From the NCBI RefSeq assembly GCF_001939115.1, contig NZ_MQTZ01000013.1:1-44044 (forward strand): a stretch of 44,044 nucleotides of DNA, written 5' to 3'. The position numbers and the translations under genes are program-made. This DNA is from Leptolyngbya sp. 'hensonii' (GTDB lineage: Bacteria; Cyanobacteriota; Cyanobacteriia; GCF-001939115). Positions 24,632 through 34,197 of this stretch are shown in pieces. Numbering within the stretch: position 1 is the first letter of the stretch; the number at the start of each line of letters is the position of its first letter. The notes beneath the pieces are model-generated. The model did not search any database and was not told where the DNA came from. It saw only the letters and a list, made by a program, of their open reading frames with translations.

Positions 24632-27600
24632 ATGGTTACCCGTGATTTTGAGAGATTGACCCAAGAAATCTTCAGACAGGCTCGTAAGCTGGCGAAATCC
24701 GTAACGAAGAGCTTCTTCCACTGGCTCCTCCGCAGCTTAATGATTTTGAACCGGCAGGCCCGTTATGATCAGTCCGGCTTCGTTCTGCCAGCAGTGGCGA
24801 TGGTATCTCTTGTGGTCGTCCTGCTAACCCTGACGATCACCGCAAGATCCTTCGATCGGGCCAAAGTCGCCACCAATGTCCGGGTGAATGAAGTGGTACT
24901 GCGCTCTACCATCCCAGCAGTGGACCGGGCCAGAGCCAAACTTCAGGCCCTGTTCTCCGATCCCCTGCTCCCCCGAGGCACCCCGTCTGACTTGGACTTC
25001 CGCAACGCCTTGAGCAAGGGAGACCAGTTGAAGAAGTACACCCTGGGAGACGAAGTTCCGCTCCGCCTGGTGTACGACATCGATTTTGGCAGTGGTAAGG
25101 ACAATGTCATCAAGCGTCTTTATGCCACTGATGCTTCCAAAAACCTGACTGAAAGCGACAGCAAGAAGGAAGAGATTACTGACTCTGCCTGGAAGTTCCC
25201 GATCGACACCGACAACGACGGAAAGTTCGACACCTTCACTTTATATAGTATTCAGTTCCGAACACCGCCCGATCGGACTCGCCCCAGAAGCCCGATGGAA
25301 GCCAGGGCTCTGCCTCAAGATAATTCCGTGCTGAACAGTGCCTGCGCCAACACCAGCGCCAGTGGTTCCGCCGCGTCTACAGGGGCCGGTGACTGGACCA
25401 GACAGGGATCCCAGTTGCGGAAGAGCTTCTTTGTCTATGTGGCGAATGTCCCAATCACGAAAGCTCAGGCCAGCGCTGAAAATACGAAGCTGGGCAAAAC
25501 CTATTACGAAGCCTTTGAGGGCAGCACTGCCTTTGCAGGGCTCGAACTCCAGCAAGACCGAGCCCAAATCCCACTCAACAATAACGCGGTCTGGGCCGAG
25601 GAAGACATCTCCCTGACCGTGTTGCCAGAAATCCGGATTAACGGTCGGGTCCACACGAACGGGAACCTGGGGGTAGGCGGAAACACGTCTGGTGCCACCT
25701 ACTTCTATCAGGTCAGCAGCCCCTACTCTTGTTTTTATGATCAGGAGAACTCCAAAATCACCGTCGGTGGCAACCTGACCGATAGCAGTGCCGACCAATA
25801 CACTGATCTAACAGATACCAGTGAAATTCACCGCTTCAATGGCACCAAGGAAGTGGCCGGGGTGAAACCTGCTCCTACCGGTCAGACTACCACTGAGGGG
25901 ATCACCTCTACCACCCGATCGGTCGCATCGGCCAGTGGTAAGGTTGCCTCCACCAACAGTGCCGCCTTCAACGAACGGCTTTCTCTCCTGATTCGGGCTG
26001 CCCTGAACGTCCACGATACAGATGGGGACAACACCGCCCTGCCCAAGGATCCGGAGACGAACAAGCCGATTCCAACCGTGGATAGTGTGAAGAAAACGGA
26101 CGAGTTTCCGGCTCAGGTGAAGCAAAACTTCGAGAAGAAACTCAACGATAAGAACAACAGTATTCCAGCCCGACAGCTTCTCTCCAATGAACTGGAAACT
26201 TATTTCCGAGAGCGGATTCGCCGGGTTCCCTATGCGGAAGTTGCGTCCACCAGTAAGACCGCCAGTGATGTTGCCATTTACAAGCTGGGGACCACCACGC
26301 CCTATGTCGATGACAAAACGAGCAATAACTTTGTCTTCGGTAAACCCATAACCAACCCCATTGCGCCTCCCAGCGAATGGATGTCCATTCATGAAACCCT
26401 GACCGCAGTAGACCTGAATGTAGATACCGCTAACAAGCTCCTCTATCCCCTGCAGACAGAGCCCAGCCTGCAACAGAATAACGGGGATCCAAAGGAATTC
26501 AACCTGGGCGATCGGGTGCTGGTCGGGAACCACCTGCCCCAGATCTGGGCCAAGTTCAAGACCGACCCGGCACCGCCATCGGGTGGCTTCAGCGATTTCG
26601 ATGCTGCCAATGGCTTCGTCAACCTAGGGGACAAGCAGCCGGTTTACATGAAGGATGCGACGGCGGCCAATAAAACCTCCAAACAGGTGGAATGGAGCAA
26701 AACCGATGGTACGGCTCAGGGCACCCAACGCCAACGCCAGAGCCAGATCGACATTCTGCCTGACCTGGGTTCAACCGAGCGGGGCGGATTCTGGGAAGTG
26801 GAAGCAGCCCGGATGCCGAAGCCTGATGAACCCGTGGGTGGTCTGCGGGTCATCACCGGAGCCGGGATTTTTGTCGATGACTTGAGCACTGGCCTGGAGC
26901 GCACCAAATCTTTCCTGCCTGCCCCCACCCTGACGGCCACGGTGACAGGCAACAAGGATGCTCTAGAACCCCCCAAATTCACCACAGCCAAAGTCACCTC
27001 CGGCAACGACAATATCGTGGTCTGGCCCGACTCCATGCCCATGACCGGTGGACCTGGCAAACTGGATCTCAAAGGGGACCTGCAGATGCGGTCTACGGTG
27101 GTTTACCACTATGCCGCCGATAGCACCAAGACGATTACCCCGCTGGATGGGGGTGTGGTAGATACCAAGCGCCTGCCAGTCGCTTGTATCAGTAGCTACT
27201 ATGACCCGACCAGTGCCGAGACGGGTCGGAACATGAAGACCTTTAATGGGTACTCCCTCCCAGATGTCAGCGGGGGGATGGACATCACCACCGACAACGC
27301 CACTTTTACCCTGGGAATGCTGGCCAATGGCAATAACCCAGATACGGATCCCAGTACTGCTGGTGTGCTCGATCGGCCCGACAACGCAACCGCTGACCCC
27401 CTGAAGAATGGGTCCAATGTGGTCATTGGCAGTGGTCTGGGGGCCAAGTCCAACAACGGGGTCGTCTATCCTGCACCCTACACCAACGCTGGCGGACGGG
27501 ATTCTGCCATCGGCACCTACCGGACCTACCTGGACCGGCAGGCCCGCCTCGTCTATCCTGATGGTCGGGTGGTGAACCAGGCCCTGCGGGATGCCCTCAA

Positions 27601-30600
27601 ACGCTACGACGATAGCACCACGGACAACGAACTGTTGCAGGATTACTCGGCCATTGACTCGGCCATCTGCTCCCTGAAAATCCTGCTGGATACAAGCTTT
27701 ACCCCTGCCGCTAGCCCCCCCATCCCCCACGGGGCGATTAAGGAAGCCACCCTGTTGAATGGCCGGGAAGTTCGTTCCCTCAATGCCCTGGCCTTCAATG
27801 CTCCCTACGGCAGCAAGACTGCTGGCCGCCCCCTGGCCTCCCAGCAACTCGACCTGCAGAATGCCCAGATTCGGGAAGACCGGAGCAAGCCAGCGACTGA
27901 TGCGGTGGGGATTAATACCCTGTTTGACCTGCCCCTAGAGCACCGCCAGCCCCTAGAGGTGCGGCTGACGGAGCTGGATATGAACCTGCTGCGCCGGACC
28001 AAGATTGGCACCCCAACCAATGCAACTGCCAATAGCTCCAGCAATAACCAGGAATACCTGCTACCCAACAGTGGCATTATCTACGCCACCCGGGATGACG
28101 CCCTGCCCGATGCCAGCTACTGCGATACCTCCGCAACGGCCCTGAAGCCCTATTGCTTCACCACAGATGCCAGTTCCCAGTCCCTCGTCAGTTCCACCGA
28201 CCTGCTCCTTGACCCCAGCCGCCGCCCCCATGGGCTCCGCCTGGTGAATGGGGCGGACCTCTCCCGGGAAAGCTTCTACCGCTTTGCGGAGAAGGGGATG
28301 ACCCTGGTCACCAACCTGCCCACCTATATCAAGGCAGAATCAGTTTCCTCCTCCTCTCCCCTGGATATTGATGGGGGCTTTAACCTGCACAAGGACCCCA
28401 CCCAGCGCACCACCAAGAACAGCCTCTCGATTCATCTCCTCAGTACCACCACCCTGCGGGAAGAATTTAAGGACTATCTGGTGGCCCAGATGACCACCGA
28501 CTGGACCAATTTCTACAACCGCAAAACCCTCAACCCCAGTTTCGCCTGCCGCACTAACCAGACCAATACCTGTGGCACTGGCGATCAGTGGCGGGCTGCC
28601 ACCATCATCTCGGATGCCCAGACCCTGCTCTCGGCCAACTTCATGGATGGCTTCCGGGACCAAGGGGACTATGACCTGCGGAACAACGCCTACAATGACC
28701 AACTGAATCAGTACCTGAGCCAAGGCTTCCTGCCCAACAACTTTCTGAGTAGCTCCCACTGGGTCTTCTCCACCAATATCCCAAACACCAGCAGCAACAC
28801 CAACCGCAACAACGACTACTATTTCTCTTCCACTGACCCAACCCTGCCCTATATCCCTCGGTTGATGCCCACGGCCACCTATCCACCCCCCTACATGAGT
28901 AGGCCCAATCCAGGAGCCACCTGGGCAGCCACCGATCGCTATCAGCCTTACAAGTATCGGAACTCCTACGTCAACAACGGGGTGACGCCGATTCAGCGGC
29001 GGATGAACTTCAGCGAATACCTGATGGAAACCTGTACCAGGGTTCCCGTCAGCGAATGTAAGGTCAGAGAATGGGATTCCACCAATAACGAGTGGAAACC
29101 AGGGGATTGGCTGGTGAATGATGCCGATCGGGCCTCCGATCCAGAAGTAATCGGGAAGCGGCTGAACGTGATCACGAAGGATCAGACCCCCGCCTCCGGA
29201 GCCGTGGCCATCTACTCCGGCACCACGGCTGTCCCTGCCATTCCCGAATGGCAGCGTTACCCCCGCCGGGTGGCCTTCCTGCGGGATAACCGGGAGAAAC
29301 TTTCGGATGGCAAGAAGAATCCGAATCGCTTCGGCCTGATTCTGGAAGGGGAATCCACCAAGCGCTGTAACGTAGTGCCTGTAGACAACACGAAGTTCAC
29401 GGAGTTTACGACCCTGCCCGTCACCATTGACGGCTACAACTTTGTCGATGTCACCGCGATTACCGATGCCAATGCGGCCACCACCTTACCTGATGAGGAT
29501 GAGTGCCGACCCATTCCAATTGGGATCAAGGGAGAGAACACCACGGCCAGCTATACCTTTAATAGCGCTATTCCGGCCATCTATGACGCTGCCACCCCCG
29601 CTCTGAATCCCTCCACCACCGGGATCATTCGACCCTTCCCGATCGGGAGCAACATCCGCGTCGGCAACACCATGTACTGTGCCCAGGGTCGCATCTGCTA
29701 TAGCAATACCTTCCTGGACACCATCACCTACGACCCAGACATCACCACAGCCACCAACTCCTCTGGCTTCGTGATTCCGGCTGGCAACCGGACTGCTGCC
29801 AACGGCTTCCGAGATCGGTCCAACAGCAACTTCCCCCGGATGGCGAACAAGGCCCTCTGGTTCTCGGTGGTAATGGATATCAACACCGCCAGCCAGTACA
29901 CGGGCGGCCCCACACCAACCCCGAAACCGGCCACCCCAACACCCACCTGGACGCCGACGCCGAAGCCGACGCCGAAGCCGACGCCAAAGCCAGCCACCCC
30001 AACACCCACGCCGAAACCGGCCACCCCAACGCCCACGCCGAAGCCCACCCCCACCCTCGGACCTGGTTCCTACCTCCCTGGCGAGACCCGGGTGGCCGCC
30101 GGTACTGGGCAATCGGGAACTCAACCCGCAGGACCCCATCCTGCCCTGGTTGCAGCCCGACCCACAGAATCCACCGGTTTAGGGGGCCTGGTGAACCGCT
30201 TCCTGTTCGGCGCACCGGCCCAGGCTACCGAGCCTCCGGCCAGCGTACCGGTCCCGGAAGCTGTTGTGGCCAATTTGCCAGATGACTCTTTCCTGATGGC
30301 AGCCACGCCCCCAGATTCCCCCGCCCCCTCGGTAGAGCCAGTACCTACCGCTGGCACCAACATGAACTTCTCCCAACTGGTAAATGGGCGCTATGACAAG
30401 CGGGGTCCAAGAGAATCTGGAGGGGCCAACAACAGCCGGGCCGGGAAGCTTCGCTCCCTGTACATCCATCGCATGCCCCTGTTGAGTGACAGTGATCCAA
30501 CCACCTGGACAGGGACTAAAGATGGCATTGACCTTGCGGGTCAACCAGTTCTGACGCCGGTGCTGCAAATTCACAATCCCAACGGGGATGCTAACGACTA

Positions 30601-31381
30601 TGGGGGTTGTAGCGGTGGCGTCTTCAGTGGCAACATGATGTTTGGGGAGGCGGTCAACTCCATCAGCAGTTGCGGCTCCTCCATCAACATGACCCAGTCC
30701 TGGGTGCAGGTTGCTTCTGAATCCATGTTCAACGTGGTCAGTGTGGCGGGTAGTTCTCCGGCCATGGCTGGAACCCCCGGCAGTGACACCAAGTACCGGG
30801 ATACCAAGTCAGGTGGAGGTTTGCAGAACTTCCCCCGCTTCCTGGAAGCCTGGAGTGACAATACAGGATCAATCCCAGCCCGAATTAGCGGCAGTCTGAT
30901 TCAGTCCAAAGCCAGTGCCTATGCTACTGCGCCCTTCCAACCTGTGGATGAATCCCAGCGAGCCTCGGCCTTCTTTACCGACACCACGACTCCGGCTCCG
31001 TCCTCTGATTACACCAATAACTACAGTAGCTTTGCAGGTGAACGGACCTACCGCTACCGGGGCGGCGTTGTCGGTGGGATTGCCTCCTACTACCTGGCAC
31101 CGAAACGGTACTGGGGTTATGATGTGGGTCTACTGTCCCAGTCCCCTGACCTGTTTGCCCAGCGATTTACCAAACCCTCCACCGATCGACCCACCGAGTT
31201 CTATCGGGAAGTCAGTCGGGAAGATGCCTGGGTCAAGATCCTCCTCTGCGCTGGTCAGCGGAAAGATCCCACCAGTGCCACCACAGACTACGAGTATGCT
31301 ATCGATACGGTGCTGCATCCCAAGAAGTTTGGTTTAACCCCTGGCAGCGAGTGCAGAGCCCTGGCTGACTATAAGGATTAG
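24632..31381 (+). CDS. hpsA: HpsA-like hormogonium polysaccharide protein
   Basis: This is a very large protein (2249 aa). It has a basic N-terminus and a single pilin-like membrane helix at about 46-72 (SGFVLPAVAMVSLVVVLLTL), followed by RSFDRAKVATNVRVNEVV. This start is characteristic of HpsA, needed for hormogonium polysaccharide and gliding in Nostoc. The long exported part is rich in Asn, Thr, Ser and Pro, resembling surface or minor-pilin-associated proteins (RINGRVHTNGNLGVGG is a recurring type of motif in pilus-tip-like proteins). A Pro-Thr-Lys stalk lies at about 1758-1810. Cysteines are sparse but clustered (for example CNVVPVDNTK, CSGGVFSGN). ATG 24632 follows GAGAAG. It heads a tight run of pseudopilin genes (11, 13 and 18 bp gaps). 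The family call is good; the exact biochemical role is unknown. Confidence 0.85.
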   Translation: MVTRDFERLTQEIFRQARKLAKSVTKSFFHWLLRSLMILNRQARYDQSGFVLPAVAMVSLVVVLLTLTITARSFDRAKVATNVRVNEVVLRSTIPAVDRARAKLQALFSDPLLPRGTPSDLDFRNALSKGDQLKKYTLGDEVPLRLVYDIDFGSGKDNVIKRLYATDASKNLTESDSKKEEITDSAWKFPIDTDNDGKFDTFTLYSIQFRTPPDRTRPRSPMEARALPQDNSVLNSACANTSASGSAASTGAGDWTRQGSQLRKSFFVYVANVPITKAQASAENTKLGKTYYEAFEGSTAFAGLELQQDRAQIPLNNNAVWAEEDISLTVLPEIRINGRVHTNGNLGVGGNTSGATYFYQVSSPYSCFYDQENSKITVGGNLTDSSADQYTDLTDTSEIHRFNGTKEVAGVKPAPTGQTTTEGITSTTRSVASASGKVASTNSAAFNERLSLLIRAALNVHDTDGDNTALPKDPETNKPIPTVDSVKKTDEFPAQVKQNFEKKLNDKNNSIPARQLLSNELETYFRERIRRVPYAEVASTSKTASDVAIYKLGTTTPYVDDKTSNNFVFGKPITNPIAPPSEWMSIHETLTAVDLNVDTANKLLYPLQTEPSLQQNNGDPKEFNLGDRVLVGNHLPQIWAKFKTDPAPPSGGFSDFDAANGFVNLGDKQPVYMKDATAANKTSKQVEWSKTDGTAQGTQRQRQSQIDILPDLGSTERGGFWEVEAARMPKPDEPVGGLRVITGAGIFVDDLSTGLERTKSFLPAPTLTATVTGNKDALEPPKFTTAKVTSGNDNIVVWPDSMPMTGGPGKLDLKGDLQMRSTVVYHYAADSTKTITPLDGGVVDTKRLPVACISSYYDPTSAETGRNMKTFNGYSLPDVSGGMDITTDNATFTLGMLANGNNPDTDPSTAGVLDRPDNATADPLKNGSNVVIGSGLGAKSNNGVVYPAPYTNAGGRDSAIGTYRTYLDRQARLVYPDGRVVNQALRDALKRYDDSTTDNELLQDYSAIDSAICSLKILLDTSFTPAASPPIPHGAIKEATLLNGREVRSLNALAFNAPYGSKTAGRPLASQQLDLQNAQIREDRSKPATDAVGINTLFDLPLEHRQPLEVRLTELDMNLLRRTKIGTPTNATANSSSNNQEYLLPNSGIIYATRDDALPDASYCDTSATALKPYCFTTDASSQSLVSSTDLLLDPSRRPHGLRLVNGADLSRESFYRFAEKGMTLVTNLPTYIKAESVSSSSPLDIDGGFNLHKDPTQRTTKNSLSIHLLSTTTLREEFKDYLVAQMTTDWTNFYNRKTLNPSFACRTNQTNTCGTGDQWRAATIISDAQTLLSANFMDGFRDQGDYDLRNNAYNDQLNQYLSQGFLPNNFLSSSHWVFSTNIPNTSSNTNRNNDYYFSSTDPTLPYIPRLMPTATYPPPYMSRPNPGATWAATDRYQPYKYRNSYVNNGVTPIQRRMNFSEYLMETCTRVPVSECKVREWDSTNNEWKPGDWLVNDADRASDPEVIGKRLNVITKDQTPASGAVAIYSGTTAVPAIPEWQRYPRRVAFLRDNREKLSDGKKNPNRFGLILEGESTKRCNVVPVDNTKFTEFTTLPVTIDGYNFVDVTAITDANAATTLPDEDECRPIPIGIKGENTTASYTFNSAIPAIYDAATPALNPSTTGIIRPFPIGSNIRVGNTMYCAQGRICYSNTFLDTITYDPDITTATNSSGFVIPAGNRTAANGFRDRSNSNFPRMANKALWFSVVMDINTASQYTGGPTPTPKPATPTPTWTPTPKPTPKPTPKPATPTPTPKPATPTPTPKPTPTLGPGSYLPGETRVAAGTGQSGTQPAGPHPALVAARPTESTGLGGLVNRFLFGAPAQATEPPASVPVPEAVVANLPDDSFLMAATPPDSPAPSVEPVPTAGTNMNFSQLVNGRYDKRGPRESGGANNSRAGKLRSLYIHRMPLLSDSDPTTWTGTKDGIDLAGQPVLTPVLQIHNPNGDANDYGGCSGGVFSGNMMFGEAVNSISSCGSSINMTQSWVQVASESMFNVVSVAGSSPAMAGTPGSDTKYRDTKSGGGLQNFPRFLEAWSDNTGSIPARISGSLIQSKASAYATAPFQPVDESQRASAFFTDTTTPAPSSDYTNNYSSFAGERTYRYRGGVVGGIASYYLAPKRYWGYDVGLLSQSPDLFAQRFTKPSTDRPTEFYREVSREDAWVKILLCAGQRKDPTSATTDYEYAIDTVLHPKKFGLTPGSECRALADYKD
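29905..30060 (+). repeat. Pro-Thr-Lys-Pro repeat tract inside hpsA
   Basis: Repeated codons for PTPKP/ATPTP units (for example PKPTPKPTPKPATPTP) form a degenerate tandem array of ccnacnccn codons. It encodes an extended stalk of about 50 residues between the large N-terminal part and the last 440 residues of the protein. Such arrays are prone to length change by slippage or recombination. Confidence 0.88.
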
Positions 31382-31392
31382 GAGGCATAACC

Positions 31393-32262
31393 ATGATGAT
31401 GCGTGGCTTGAAACAACTGCATCGCCGGAGCCGGAAATCTCGTATCCCGGCTCCTCCCAGAAAACCAGGGGCAGGCAATGGCTTCCATGCCGGGTTCTCC
31501 ATTCTGGAACCCCTGATCGCGATTCTCGTCGTCGCCATCCTGCTCTCTGCGATCGCCCCAATTCTGGCCTTCTCGGCTGCCACCCGCCTCCAGGCCAGGC
31601 GAGTGGAGCTGGCCACCCAGGCAGCCAGAGGGTATATTGACCTGGTGGAGAAAGACCCCCGGAAACGGCCTCCCTTTATCAGTGGCTTTGCACTGGCCCC
31701 CTCAGCCACCGGGGGAAACACCTTCCTGAGCCAGCTCCCTCCCCCAGACAACCTGGCCCTGAACTGTCCGGTTTCCGACGCTTACTGTCAACAACCCGTA
31801 GGTCTGTTTTGCATCAACTATGACAATAGACCGGGCTGTGATGCTAAAAGCTCGCGAGACATGATCATTCAGGCCCTGCGAACCACCACAAAAGCAACAC
31901 CCACCTCGACCACGGTAACGTTTCCGATGACGGATTATCCGGAAGACCCCTATAACCCCAACGTCAAGAGCACAGCGGATGACGACTATGCTAAAGGCTA
32001 TAGGATAGCCGTTCGGGTTTATCGAGCGGCTTCCTTCGATGGCCAGAATGTCAATGCGTTCAAAGACCGGGCTGGAGCCAAAAATCAGTCTGCCGTCACC
32101 CGGGGGGTGGGCAATGCCAAGCGCCAGTTGGTGGAACTGACCACGGAGGTTTATAACACTGACAGCAACAGCAACCCCGTGCCTGCGATTTCAGACCTGT
32201 GCAAACGTCTGACTCCCGGCACAGACTTAAAGAACGATCTGTCCAAATGTATCAGTAACTAG
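31393..32262 (+). CDS. hpsB: pseudopilin, HpsB-like
   Basis: The 289-residue protein has a type IV prepilin signal. A long basic leader of about 34 residues ends in G before FSILEPLIAILVVAILLSAI, with the conserved Glu at position 5 of the mature protein. The globular part contains several cysteines (NCPVSDAYCQQ, LFCINYDN, GCDAKS). Its position right after hpsA and its length fit HpsB, a pseudopilin thought to act with type IV pilus-like machinery in polysaccharide secretion. ATG 31393 follows GGAGG with 7-nt spacing. Processing would need PilD, not encoded here. Confidence 0.82.
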   Translation: MMMRGLKQLHRRSRKSRIPAPPRKPGAGNGFHAGFSILEPLIAILVVAILLSAIAPILAFSAATRLQARRVELATQAARGYIDLVEKDPRKRPPFISGFALAPSATGGNTFLSQLPPPDNLALNCPVSDAYCQQPVGLFCINYDNRPGCDAKSSRDMIIQALRTTTKATPTSTTVTFPMTDYPEDPYNPNVKSTADDDYAKGYRIAVRVYRAASFDGQNVNAFKDRAGAKNQSAVTRGVGNAKRQLVELTTEVYNTDSNSNPVPAISDLCKRLTPGTDLKNDLSKCISN

Positions 32263-32275
32263 TCAGGAGCCCGCC

Positions 32276-33436
32276 ATGGTGCCTTTTCTACTGAAACTCC
32301 TCCATGTGACCCGGCAGCGTCGTCGATCGGCCCCCCGAACTGCAGGCTTCACCCTGCTGGAACTGTTGATCGCCCTGGCTATGGGCTTAATCATTGTGAT
32401 GACGCTGCTGGGGTTTGTGAATAACGTGATCCAGACCGATCGACAGGAACAGGCTAAGTCCACCTCAGAACAGGAGGTTCAGTCTGCCCTCGACTTCATC
32501 GCCAGTGACCTGCGGGAAGCCGTCTACATCTACGATCAGGATGGTGTCACGCGCAACAAAGATACCTCATCCCCATTTGATGCCACAAAATCTGGGATCC
32601 GGGACCAGATCCCGCCCGTCGTTCCAACCACAGGTTGTGATGATGCCACGACCTGTTCCCCAGTCCTGGTATTCTGGAAACGGAGTCCTCGACCCAGTAC
32701 CCTACCAACGGTGAGTGCTAGTGGGACCGTTACCCTGAACCAGGATGATGCCTTTGTCTATTCTCTCGTAGCTTATTATCTGATTAACAAAAAAGATCCG
32801 GGTTGGCGGGGAACAGCCCGCATTGGCCGGTTCGTCTTGCGGGATGGGGTGAGAGATCCCGGTAAAGATCCTTCCGTAGAGCCCCCCTATGTCGAACTGG
32901 ATGCAGCCCAGACTGCCTGTGATACCTACCTGGCTACAGCCAAACCCCCTGATAATTGTCTGGCTCCACAACCGGGCTTTGCCTTGTTCGGATTGGACAA
33001 GGGTGAAACCAAAAACAGCATGAATAGCTGGACCAAGGGACCAGCAGCCTATTCCAACGGAGCAAACTGGTCCAATCCAGTAAGCGTTCTGGTTGACTTC
33101 ATTGATGCAGACAATCAGGCAGTCGATCCCAACGTTTGCAAGACCCTTTCTGCTACGGCCAGGTTGGTCAAGCCTGTCTTTAATGCCACCACTGATGGAA
33201 CCACAGCTGATTCTCAGACTACGGGCACCTACTATACCCAGTCCCGAGGGTTTTATGCCTGTGTCGATGCCGCTCAACAACTGGCTAAAGTCTACATTCG
33301 AGGAAATTCCCTCCCCCGCATTCGGAATAAGGATATTAAACCAGAAGCCGTTCAATATAATGCCAGTCGGGCCAGTTACTTTCCTGCTTCCAATACGCCC
33401 ACCATCCAGGCCCGTGGATTCCTGAACAACAACTAA
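32276..33436 (+). CDS. hpsC: pseudopilin, HpsC-like
   Basis: The 386-residue protein has a prepilin cleavage site G-FTLLELLIALAMGLIIVMTLLGF at about residues 24-48, Glu5 present. A helical stretch (EQEVQSALDFIASDLREAVY) typical of GspJ/PilW-like minor pilins follows, then a large globular domain. It is likely the HpsC pseudopilin of the hormogonium polysaccharide system. ATG 32276 follows CAGGAG. The gene lies 13 bp after hpsB, so the operon is continuous. The large C-terminal domain suggests a tip-type position in a pseudopilus (inference). Confidence 0.82.
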   Translation: MVPFLLKLLHVTRQRRRSAPRTAGFTLLELLIALAMGLIIVMTLLGFVNNVIQTDRQEQAKSTSEQEVQSALDFIASDLREAVYIYDQDGVTRNKDTSSPFDATKSGIRDQIPPVVPTTGCDDATTCSPVLVFWKRSPRPSTLPTVSASGTVTLNQDDAFVYSLVAYYLINKKDPGWRGTARIGRFVLRDGVRDPGKDPSVEPPYVELDAAQTACDTYLATAKPPDNCLAPQPGFALFGLDKGETKNSMNSWTKGPAAYSNGANWSNPVSVLVDFIDADNQAVDPNVCKTLSATARLVKPVFNATTDGTTADSQTTGTYYTQSRGFYACVDAAQQLAKVYIRGNSLPRIRNKDIKPEAVQYNASRASYFPASNTPTIQARGFLNNN

Positions 33437-33454
33437 CCTGGGAATATTTAGGAT

Positions 33455-34171
33455 ATGAGTCAGCATCTTCTGCTTCTGCTCAAGTCTCTGCAAGATCGAT
33501 CAGTCCGTTCTGACCGAGTCAAGGCCAATGCTCACCGTGGATTCACCTTGATCGAACTGCTGATTGTCGTCGTCATTATCGGGGTCATCGCTGCTGCCTC
33601 TGTTCCTGGATATTTGACCTTTATCAACCGTAGCCGGATCAACACCGTTCAGGACAATGTGCTCAGAGCCATTAAAGAAGCGCAAAGTAAGGCTCAAACC
33701 GAGAAGAACGCCTACAGCGTCAGCTTCCGGGAGAGAAGCGGCATTGTGGAGTACGCCGTCCATCGCTATGAAGTCAACCCTTACGGCAGCACGAATCCAG
33801 CCCTCTGGAAAAAATTGACCAATTCTGAGATTAAGCAGGGACAGGTCATTTTACGCACCAATATCAACACCGCAACATCAGTAGCCACTGCTGCATCCAC
33901 CGATGCGGCAAGTTGGCTGCAGAAAATGCAGAATACCCCCAACCCGTTGCTAGCAACAACCGTTAAAGACCAAAACTTTGGAACCATTACCTTCGACTCC
34001 AAAGGGGCTCTACCAGAAGCGAGCAACATTGGTGACCAGGGACTGAATGTTACCGTGGCCCTGCGCTCCCCCGGTGGGCTACCCAGTACCCAGACCAAAC
34101 GCTGTGTCATTCTCCAAACTATTATTGCCACCCTGCGACCGGAGCGGGAAGGAAAGTGCCTGTCCTGGTAA
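33455..34171 (+). CDS. GspH/FimT-like pseudopilin in the hps operon
   Basis: The 238-residue protein has a prepilin leader of 28 residues, then G-FTLIELLIVVVIIGVIAAASVPGY, Glu5 present. The mature part starts with the usual amphipathic helix (NRSRINTVQDNVLRAIKEAQ) and continues as a mostly beta globule of GspH/FimT type. It is the last gene of the run, 18 bp after the HpsC-like gene. In Nostoc a further pseudopilin gene follows hpsC; this may be its counterpart, but I do not assign the symbol. No glycosyltransferase genes follow, unlike the fuller Nostoc locus. Confidence 0.82.
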   Translation: MSQHLLLLLKSLQDRSVRSDRVKANAHRGFTLIELLIVVVIIGVIAAASVPGYLTFINRSRINTVQDNVLRAIKEAQSKAQTEKNAYSVSFRERSGIVEYAVHRYEVNPYGSTNPALWKKLTNSEIKQGQVILRTNINTATSVATAASTDAASWLQKMQNTPNPLLATTVKDQNFGTITFDSKGALPEASNIGDQGLNVTVALRSPGGLPSTQTKRCVILQTIIATLRPEREGKCLSW

Positions 34172-34197
34172 GTGAACAGGGAAGACTTCCCCAGGGT

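Noticed and set aside
29486-30215. Gly/Val-rich minus-strand frames opposite the hpsA repeat tract
   Set aside because: Their repetitive GVGVGVG-type translation is simply the reverse reading of the Pro-Thr repeat.
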